DNA of 58,291 nucleotides, from positions 38,150 to 96,440 of the forward strand of contig JAAUZU010000024.1 in NCBI GenBank assembly GCA_014804445.1, read 5' to 3'. The position numbers and the translations under genes are program-made. This stretch comes from Lachnospiraceae bacterium (GTDB lineage: Bacteria > Bacillota > Clostridia > Lachnospirales > Lachnospiraceae). The notes under the pieces are model-generated. The model did no database searches and was not told where the DNA came from. It saw only the letters and a program-made list of their open reading frames with translations. Shown here in pieces: positions 52,601 to 58,291 of the stretch; within the stretch, counting starts at the first letter, position 1; each line of letters begins with the position of its first letter.

Positions 52601-53182
52601 ATGGAAGAAAATAGAGAAAATAATATGCCGGATCTGCTGGATCTGCAGGAGTTTGACGAGGAGGCACTGAAAAAGGAGTCGGAGGAAGTACTGCAGATGC
52701 GGTTCCTGAATTCGGAAAATGCGGTGTTTACCAGAACGGGGGGCGGATTTTTGGCGTTGAAAACGGGAGAAAAGGAGTATGAGAGGGTAGGGGTATATTT
52801 GACGTTTCCCCTGACAAACCCGGATGAGTTCATCTCTATCCGTGAGGCGGACGAGAAGGCAAAAGAGATCGGCATCATCCAGTCCATAAGTGATTTGGGA
52901 AAGGATGCACAGGAGATGATCAGAGAGCAGGTAAGGCTCCGTTATTTCATGCCGGTCATCCGTAAAGTCATGGAAGTGAAGGATGAGTACGGGTATGCCT
53001 ACTGGCATGTGATGACGGATTATGGCTCCTGCCGTTTTACGACGCATATGGGCGGAGATGCCGTGGTGAGTCTGGGAGGGGCGAGATATCAGATAACAGA
53101 CATCGACGGCAACCGCTACGAGATTCCGGATCTGTATGGCCTGACGGTCATGGAGCGGAAGAAACTGGATCTGTTTATATAA
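52601..53182 (+). CDS. DUF1854-type protein linked to ABC exporters
   Basis: The 193-residue soluble protein has an acidic N-terminus, a central 'ERVGVYLTFPLTNPDEFISI' region and the closing 'YQITDIDGNRYEIPDL' strand pair that I associate with DUF1854. Such proteins are encoded next to ABC exporters in some cyanophycin-related loci and elsewhere; their role is unknown. It sits between two exporter genes, 50 bases after the first and 54 before the second. GGAAGGGATGT lies before the ATG. Confidence 0.65.
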   Translation: MEENRENNMPDLLDLQEFDEEALKKESEEVLQMRFLNSENAVFTRTGGGFLALKTGEKEYERVGVYLTFPLTNPDEFISIREADEKAKEIGIIQSISDLGKDAQEMIREQVRLRYFMPVIRKVMEVKDEYGYAYWHVMTDYGSCRFTTHMGGDAVVSLGGARYQITDIDGNRYEIPDLYGLTVMERKKLDLFI

Positions 53183-53236
53183 TTTTATGCCTGTGGATGA
53201 GAGAAAACAGGCTATGAGAAAGGCTTGGCAAATATT

Positions 53237-55474
53237 ATGAAATTATTATATACGTTGGATGAGCCACGCCGTAAAGCGCTGGCGCTGCGGGACGGGGAAT
53301 CCGTCTGGTACTGTGTGCCCGTGGATCTGGGATTTGACAACGGAAAGAAGATAGCGGAGAGTGCATACACGGAAGCCACATGGCTTGTGGTGACGGAAGA
53401 ACGCTTCGTGGTGCTGCAGGGAGAGGACAAAACAGCGGAATACGAGCTGAAAGAATGTGATAAGATCAAGTGTGAGCATCAGGTTTACAGCGGTATTGTA
53501 ACTGTGTTTCGCAAGGATGGCAGTCAGTCCTGTGCGGCGCGGTTTTCCATGCGGCATATTATCAGGGCGGCCTATGCCGTCAGGGGAGCCCAGACGATCA
53601 TCAATGCGCGGGCAGCGGGAAGAGAGCTGACGGAAGCGGACAGGGTGGAGAGCCAGGAATACGAAAAGTACTGCGAGAAATGCGGCCGCGCCCTGCCGGG
53701 AACCAGTAAATGTCCCTATTGCGACGGAAAGGCCGATGTCCTGAAAAAGCTCATGGCGCTCTGCGGGGAATTTGTGGGAAAGCTGCTGCTGATTTCGCTG
53801 CTGATGGTGTTTGTGGCAGTGATTAATCTGCTTTCTCCCATGGTGCAGCGGCAGTTTATCGACCAGTCGCTGACCGGCGGTCAGGGAACGATGACGGAGC
53901 TGTGGCGTTTTATCGGTATTTCTTTCGTTTTAGTAGTGTCGAATGTGGGACTGAGTATCTTCCGGTACTGGAACTGTGTGAAGCTTGGAGCTTCCATCAG
54001 TATGAGCCTGCGGAGAAAGCTTTATTATAAGATACAGATTTTATCCCTGTCCTTTATCAATAACAGGAGACCGGGAGAACTGATGAACCGTGTGTCCCAG
54101 GATACCAAACATATCCGTGAGTTTATGGAGGAGGTCTTCGGAGACATGTTTTCCACGCTGCTAACGATGATTGTCTCCCTTGTGATGATGTTCATCATCA
54201 GTTGGAAGATGACGCTTTTGTCGCTGGTGTTTATTGTGGTAGTGTTTGTGATCACCAGAATATTCTGGCATCATATTCATACTATTTTCCACAGGCAATG
54301 GCTGAAATTCGATGATATGCAAAGCAATCTGCAGGATATCATTTCCGGCATGCGTATCGTGAAATCCTTTGGGCAGGAGGAGCGGGAGAGCGCGAGGTTT
54401 ACGGGGAAGACCATGGAATTTGCAGCCATGCAGAGGAAAAACGAAACTTTCTGGGCTGTTTTCTTCCCTATTCTGACATTCCTGATGGGGGTGGGCACCT
54501 ACATTGCCATATATTTTGGCGGTATTCATGTGCTGAATGGGGAGCTGACGGTGGGTCAGTTGGTACAGTTTGTGACCTACAGCGGTTATCTGTTCGGCCC
54601 ATTAAGCTGGATGACCCATCTGCCCCGCGCAATTATGCAGACGATAACCAGTCTGAACAGAATTTACGATGTGCTGGATGAGGAGCCGCTGCTGGTCGAT
54701 AAGGAGGACTGTAAGTCGTTTCCCATCAACGGGGCATTTCGCTTTGAAGATGTATCCTTTGGCTATCAGACCTATGAGCCCGTGCTGGAAAATATCAGTT
54801 TTTCCGTGGAGCCGGGTGAGATGATCGGTCTGGTGGGAGCGTCGGGAACCGGCAAATCTACCCTGATTAATTTGATCATGCGTCTCTATGATGTGGATCA
54901 GGGACGGATCACGCTGGACGGCTATGATCTGAGGGATATTGAGATGGAGAGCCTGCATTCTCAGGTGGGCGTGGTGCTGCAGGAAACATTCCTGTTTTCG
55001 GGAAGCATTCTGGCCAACATTCGATTTGCGAAGCAGGATGCGACGCTGGAGGAAGTGATACGGGCGGCCAGGGCGGCGAATGCACATGACTTTATCTGCA
55101 AGACGCCGGATGGCTACAATACCTATGTGGGTGAGCACGGTTACAACCTGTCTGGCGGCGAGAGGCAGAGGATTGCCATCGCCAGAGCAATTTTGAACAA
55201 TCCCAGAATCCTGATACTGGATGAGGCCACATCCGCGCTGGATACGGAGAGCGAATTCCTGATTCAGCAGGCGCTGGACCGCCTTGTAAAGGGCAGGACG
55301 ACCTTTGCCATTGCGCACAGACTGTCTACGCTGCGCAATGCGGACCGTCTGGTGGTCATCGACAAACATGGCATAGCGGAAATCGGTACACATAATGAGC
55401 TTTTGGAGCAGAAGGGCATCTATTATGGTTTGGTAAATGCCCAGTTGAAGATGAGCGAGTCCGCCGCACAATAA
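53237..55474 (+). CDS. ABC exporter with N-terminal zinc ribbon (second of pair)
   Basis: The protein has about 745 residues and the same design as the first: a strand-rich region (about 1-140), a zinc ribbon 'CEKCGRALPGTSKCPYC' (about 146-162), six helices and an ATPase domain with Walker A 'GASGTGKST', signature 'LSGGERQRIAIARAI' and Walker B 'ILILDEATSALD'. Both halves therefore have intact ATP sites, unlike the heterodimer at 31-35 kb. The start is uncertain: ATG 53237 has only a distant AAAGG, and TTG 53225 lies too close to it. Confidence 0.88.
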   Translation: MKLLYTLDEPRRKALALRDGESVWYCVPVDLGFDNGKKIAESAYTEATWLVVTEERFVVLQGEDKTAEYELKECDKIKCEHQVYSGIVTVFRKDGSQSCAARFSMRHIIRAAYAVRGAQTIINARAAGRELTEADRVESQEYEKYCEKCGRALPGTSKCPYCDGKADVLKKLMALCGEFVGKLLLISLLMVFVAVINLLSPMVQRQFIDQSLTGGQGTMTELWRFIGISFVLVVSNVGLSIFRYWNCVKLGASISMSLRRKLYYKIQILSLSFINNRRPGELMNRVSQDTKHIREFMEEVFGDMFSTLLTMIVSLVMMFIISWKMTLLSLVFIVVVFVITRIFWHHIHTIFHRQWLKFDDMQSNLQDIISGMRIVKSFGQEERESARFTGKTMEFAAMQRKNETFWAVFFPILTFLMGVGTYIAIYFGGIHVLNGELTVGQLVQFVTYSGYLFGPLSWMTHLPRAIMQTITSLNRIYDVLDEEPLLVDKEDCKSFPINGAFRFEDVSFGYQTYEPVLENISFSVEPGEMIGLVGASGTGKSTLINLIMRLYDVDQGRITLDGYDLRDIEMESLHSQVGVVLQETFLFSGSILANIRFAKQDATLEEVIRAARAANAHDFICKTPDGYNTYVGEHGYNLSGGERQRIAIARAILNNPRILILDEATSALDTESEFLIQQALDRLVKGRTTFAIAHRLSTLRNADRLVVIDKHGIAEIGTHNELLEQKGIYYGLVNAQLKMSESAAQ

Positions 55475-55537
55475 ACAGTTTATATTTGGTGAAACAGAAA
55501 ACGGGTCCTGGCAAAATGGAGATGCTTATTCGAAATT

Positions 55538-56323
55538 ATGGTTAATAAAGTCGATGGAAACAATTATTATGTTTACACAAATCAGAAGAAAATAGATTTC
55601 CCGGATACAGGTGAAAAGTTCAGCCTGAGCTATCAAAATAATGAATCGCCGCCGGAAGCAAAGGATAAGAAAGAAGTATCTGATCAGGAAAAGCAGCGGG
55701 CGGAGCGTGGCGGCGTCATGCTGGAGCTTTCCGACAGAGGACGGGATGCAGGAGCAGACCGGCAAAAGCAAATGGAGACGGCAAAGGCTCAGGGTGAGAG
55801 GGAATCCAAGCAGGTGTCTTTGCTTGAAACGATACGGACTTATGTTATGGCGGCCATAACGGCAGTCCGGGAGTTCTTCTATAAGATATGGAATGATCAG
55901 CCGCAGGAGGATGTTTCACAGGATGTCCTGCTGTTGGAAGACATTTCGCAGGACCTGTATGCAGAGGAGGATGATTTGCAGGGCGCTCTGTCAGAGAGTT
56001 CACAGGATGTCTCGCAGGAGCCCGTGGAAATCATGGAGGAGCCCGCGGAAATCATGGAGGAACCCGTGGAAATCATGGACACTTCGGACGAGGCATCTGC
56101 CCCTGCCATGGGGGAGGAACGCCGGAACCGTGAGATTCAGCGGTCTCTGCGTGACGGAGATATGGATCAGGTCATCAGGCTTCTGACAGAAAACGGGAAA
56201 AGAGTGGTTGCAAAAAATTCCACACTTTTGACCAGCTATGACAGGAACGGCAGAGTGGTGGAGCCCAATGCCTCGGACAGGGAAAGAGCCCTGCACGGGG
56301 ACAAAAACACGTGGAAATTTTAA
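55538..56323 (+). CDS. Acidic repeat-containing protein of unknown function
   Basis: The 261-residue protein has no domain I recognise. It begins with a strand-like 'VDGNNYYVYTNQKKIDF', then a charged helical stretch, an amphipathic helix ('TIRTYVMAAITAVREFFYKIW', in part, about residue 97), an acidic low-complexity part with SQD words and three 7-residue repeats (EPVEIME), and a C-terminal 'DMDQVIRLLTENGKRVVAKNSTLL' segment followed by 'YDRNGR'. There is no signal peptide. It is 63 bases after the exporter and may be co-transcribed. No clear ribosome site is seen, so the start is provisional. Confidence 0.55.
   Translation: MVNKVDGNNYYVYTNQKKIDFPDTGEKFSLSYQNNESPPEAKDKKEVSDQEKQRAERGGVMLELSDRGRDAGADRQKQMETAKAQGERESKQVSLLETIRTYVMAAITAVREFFYKIWNDQPQEDVSQDVLLLEDISQDLYAEEDDLQGALSESSQDVSQEPVEIMEEPAEIMEEPVEIMDTSDEASAPAMGEERRNREIQRSLRDGDMDQVIRLLTENGKRVVAKNSTLLTSYDRNGRVVEPNASDRERALHGDKNTWKF
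56018..56080 (+). repeat. Three tandem 21-base units in the acidic protein gene
   Basis: Three in-frame copies code EPVEIME, EPAEIME and EPVEIMD. The units are nearly identical at DNA level, so this expansion looks recent and may vary between strains. Confidence 0.9.
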
Positions 56324-56343
56324 TGATATGTATTTCTGTCGGA

Positions 56344-56805
56344 TTAATCGCTCTGTATCAAAAATTTTCTTAAAAAGGGCTCACAACTCAACTTGACGTC
56401 TTGAAAATGCCGATAAAAACTATCGGCATTTTCATTTGTGGCCCGAATGAGATAATACTGAAAAATGTGATTCTCAGCGCAATCCCGTTCCAACTCCTTG
56501 AATAACTGCTGTGCGATTCCTCTGTGTCTGTAATCTCTCAAAACAAATACCCAATCGACATATGCCATTCTATATCCATTCTGCATACATCCGTAGAAAT
56601 GATATTCTATCCGCCCGACGACAAGATTATTGTCAATAGCTAAAATGGACTTCGTATGTTGGTAAAAAGGATCTCTGAGCCGTTCCCGAATTCCGCTTTC
56701 GTCTACAAAATCAGCGGTCATTAATTCGGGTTCTTCCGACATTGCTTTTTTTAAGTATGTAATATAGCCATCTATGTTTTCAGGGTTCAGAAACTCAAAT
56801 ATCAT
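56344..56805 (-). CDS. GNAT family N-acetyltransferase
   Basis: The 153-residue protein shows the GNAT core: 'SILAIDNNLVVGRIEYHFY' strands, then 'YVDWVFVLRDYRHRGIAQQLFKELER' (split) with the R/H-R-G-I-A acetyl-CoA loop (about residue 94), and 'YLIRATNENADSFYRHF' near the end. The substrate is unknown. It has its own promoter at 56846-56875. Confidence 0.88.
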   Translation of the reverse strand: MIFEFLNPENIDGYITYLKKAMSEEPELMTADFVDESGIRERLRDPFYQHTKSILAIDNNLVVGRIEYHFYGCMQNGYRMAYVDWVFVLRDYRHRGIAQQLFKELERDCAENHIFQYYLIRATNENADSFYRHFQDVKLSCEPFLRKFLIQSD

Positions 56806-56845
56806 ATCACAGCACCTCGCTTGTAGTTTATGTTTTTGTTTTTTA

Positions 56846-56875
56846 ATCCTATCGCAAATGATTTACTTTTGTCAA
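56846..56875 (-). promoter_or_regulatory. Promoter of the GNAT gene
   Basis: On the minus strand TTGACA (56875-56870), 18 bases, TAGGAT (56851-56846). Confidence 0.6.
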
Positions 56876-56910
56876 TGAATTCTTGATTGCATTCGCTTGC
56901 CTGGTCAGCG

Positions 56911-56939
56911 TTGACTTAGGAGATACTATTTGATATAAA
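56911..56939 (+). promoter_or_regulatory. Promoter of the cyclophilin-like lipoprotein gene
   Basis: TTGACT (56911-56916), 17 bases, TATAAA (56934-56939). The leader is about 120 bases. Confidence 0.65.
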
Positions 56940-57065
56940 TAGATATGTGTGCATGAGTGCATATATCGCCCCGAATTAGAGCTGTTAGGTCGCGGGAACA
57001 CTTTTCCGAAAGGGAGTATTTAAAAGACGATAAGCAGCGGGGCCAATTAGACGAGGAGACAGGAT

Positions 57066-57617
57066 ATGAAAAGACTTATCGGTATGATACTGCTTTTTGT
57101 GAGTTTCTTTACTATTACAGCTTGTGGAGACAGGCAGAGCGCACAAATCCCCGACAGGCAGACAGAACCGGAATCAACTTACGTTGAGGCGGAACCGGAT
57201 GGAGAAAATGAAGCAATTCAATCCCCGAACAAGGAAGAGGAAAGCAGCGAGGAGGAGAATCAGGAAATGAGAATGAAGGTACAGGTTGGCGACAGCACAT
57301 TTACAGCTATTTTGGAAAACAATGCTGCGGCAGACGCGTTAGTGGAAATGATGGAAGAGGGGCCGGTGGTTATCCAAATGAGCGATTATGCCGGTTTCGA
57401 AAAAGTGGGTCCATTGGGAGAAAGCCTTCCTGCCAACAACAGCCAGACCACGACAGAAGCCGGAGACATCGTTTTGTATCAGGGGAATCAAATTGTGATA
57501 TTTTACGGCTCCAATTCATGGAGTTATACGAGACTTGGGCGAATTGAAGACCTGACCGGCTGGAAAGAAGCTTTGGGCAGCGGGGATGTGACAGTGACGT
57601 TTTCTCTGGCGGATTAA
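57066..57617 (+). CDS. Lipoprotein with cyclophilin-like fold domain
   Basis: The 183-residue protein has a lipoprotein signal ('ITAC', Cys about residue 20), an acidic Glu-rich linker (about 30-67) and a C-terminal domain with 'MKVQVGDSTFTAILENNAAAD', 'GDIVLYQGNQIVIFYGSNSWSYTRLG' (both split) and 'VTVTFSLAD', the pattern of the bacterial cyclophilin-like domain. This group lacks the active site of true peptidyl-prolyl isomerases, so its role on the outer face of the membrane is unknown. GAGGAG precedes the ATG. Confidence 0.8.
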   Translation: MKRLIGMILLFVSFFTITACGDRQSAQIPDRQTEPESTYVEAEPDGENEAIQSPNKEEESSEEENQEMRMKVQVGDSTFTAILENNAAADALVEMMEEGPVVIQMSDYAGFEKVGPLGESLPANNSQTTTEAGDIVLYQGNQIVIFYGSNSWSYTRLGRIEDLTGWKEALGSGDVTVTFSLAD

Positions 57618-57720
57618 GATTTCCGGCAGATGACAGCTTGCTGTGCGGCGTTTCTTGCCGCAATAAAATTTTAGACAAATTTTCTATATAAAATTATGGG
57701 TGAATTTAGATTATCTCTTT

Positions 57721-57797
57721 AGAAGTTCTTATATGTCGGTATAGCCCGTATTTCCGGGCTTTTCCGGCATTTTAGATATGGGGAGAAGTTCTTATAT
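57721..57797. repeat. Direct repeat beside the integrase gene, possible att or arm sites
   Basis: AGAAGTTCTTATAT occurs at 57721-57734 and 57784-57797, 63 bases apart in the same orientation. Between them AGCCCG and CGGGCT form a short hairpin with a T-run (about 57742-57760). Repeats of this type next to a tyrosine integrase can be arm sites or an attachment region. No tRNA gene is present. Confidence 0.45.
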
Positions 57798-57862
57798 ACT
57801 CTCAAAACCTTTCAGGTTTTCCCTCTCAATGGTAGTAAAAGAAGTAGTAAATCCGTCTGCGG

Positions 57863-58291
57863 CTATGCTGCAATCAGCCTTTCCATTTCAGCCTTTGCGG
57901 AAGCGAATGTTGCGTGTGCGTAATAGTTCAGCGTCATAGTGATATTGGAGTGTCCCATGATGTACTGTAACGCTTTGGGGTTCATTCCAGCATTGGCTAA
58001 GTTGGTGCAGAACGTATGGCGCAGGGTGTGGGGTGTCATTACTTTAGGTAACGCTTCCTCATGGCACTTGTTATACTTCTTTGTAAGCCCCCGGAACATG
58101 GTAGCATAGTTCACATTCGTTTTCGGGCAACCGTCCCGGTTGAGGAAAAGAAAATTGCTGTAACCGTCAATAGTGGTCGCTTTCGCTCCCTTGCGGTTCT
58201 TCAACACGCGCCCCAATGCTTCATACACTTTTTCACTCATTGGGATTTGTCTGATACCGCTTTGCGTTTTGGGCTTCTCTATGTAGTACCC
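57863..58291 (-). CDS. Tyrosine recombinase/integrase, C-terminal catalytic part (runs off the window)
   Basis: The frame is open to the window edge, adding 'EKPKTQSGIRQIPMS' before the internal ATG at 58240, so the gene continues beyond. Visible are catalytic 'TPHTLRHTFCTNL' (HxxR), 'IMGHSNITMTLNYYAH' (His and the tyrosine nucleophile) and a short C-terminal helix. This is the pattern of phage and conjugative-element integrases of the Tn916 type. Its 3' end faces the chromosome genes, so an integrated element probably extends to the right of the window. Confidence 0.9.
   Translation of the reverse strand, partial: GYYIEKPKTQSGIRQIPMSEKVYEALGRVLKNRKGAKATTIDGYSNFLFLNRDGCPKTNVNYATMFRGLTKKYNKCHEEALPKVMTPHTLRHTFCTNLANAGMNPKALQYIMGHSNITMTLNYYAHATFASAKAEMERLIAA

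Overview
The window reads as chromosomal DNA of an anaerobic, spore-forming Clostridium relative, most likely Lachnospiraceae. The basis is a gpr-spoIIP sporulation pair next to rpsT, strong AGGAGG ribosome sites, TTGACA/TATAAT promoters, many lipoprotein solute-binding proteins and a moderate GC content. This is gene-content inference; there is no rRNA or tRNA gene to anchor taxonomy.

Layout. 1-4.6 kb: end of a WYL regulator, RidA, a Cys-rich DUF3795 protein, a MATE exporter coupled to asparaginase, an ECF sigma factor and a KTSC protein. 4.7-7.5 kb: a zinc-ribbon membrane protein, a TPM-domain protein and a methyltransferase. 7.5-7.95 kb: a compact candidate type I toxin-antitoxin locus. 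8-11.8 kb: rpsT, gpr, spoIIP and nagA. 11.8-12.5 kb: a gene-free stretch packed with hairpins. 12.5-30.7 kb: a CPBP protease followed by five large paralogous solute-binding lipoproteins, a sugar-type permease pair, an HlyD-like adaptor and a short MacB-like protein, with no ATPase gene. 30.7-36.5 kb, minus strand: a heterodimeric ABC exporter behind a leader peptide and terminator, a YgjP-type metallopeptidase and a CDF metal transporter. 36.8-40.3 kb: a GNAT enzyme, gpmI and eno. 40.5-49.9 kb: an Opp-type peptide importer whose OppA, OppC, OppD and OppF are all unusually large. 49.9-55.5 kb: a second leader peptide and terminator, then two zinc-ribbon ABC exporters flanking a DUF1854 protein. 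55.5-58.3 kb: an unknown acidic protein, a GNAT enzyme, a cyclophilin-like lipoprotein and, at the edge, the 3' end of a tyrosine integrase, so a mobile element probably begins there.

The strongest unexplained signal is a family of four intergenic elements (975-1155, 11896-12079, 12245-12407, 36533-36690). Each has a 29-31 bp inverted-repeat arm pair closing a 74-75 nt core. The cores are alike and fold into nested helices whose bases change in compensating pairs between copies, plus a GNRA-type hairpin. The arms differ between copies yet stay self-complementary. This looks like a structured RNA or hairpin element, and I do not recognise it.

Second-tier signals are the toxin-antitoxin locus, two separate promoter/leader-peptide/terminator modules each in front of a pair of ABC exporters (similar in layout to B. 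subtilis bmrB-bmrCD), a shared promoter box in front of two solute-binding protein genes, and the propeller-like solute-binding proteins grouped with HlyD and MacB-like partners.
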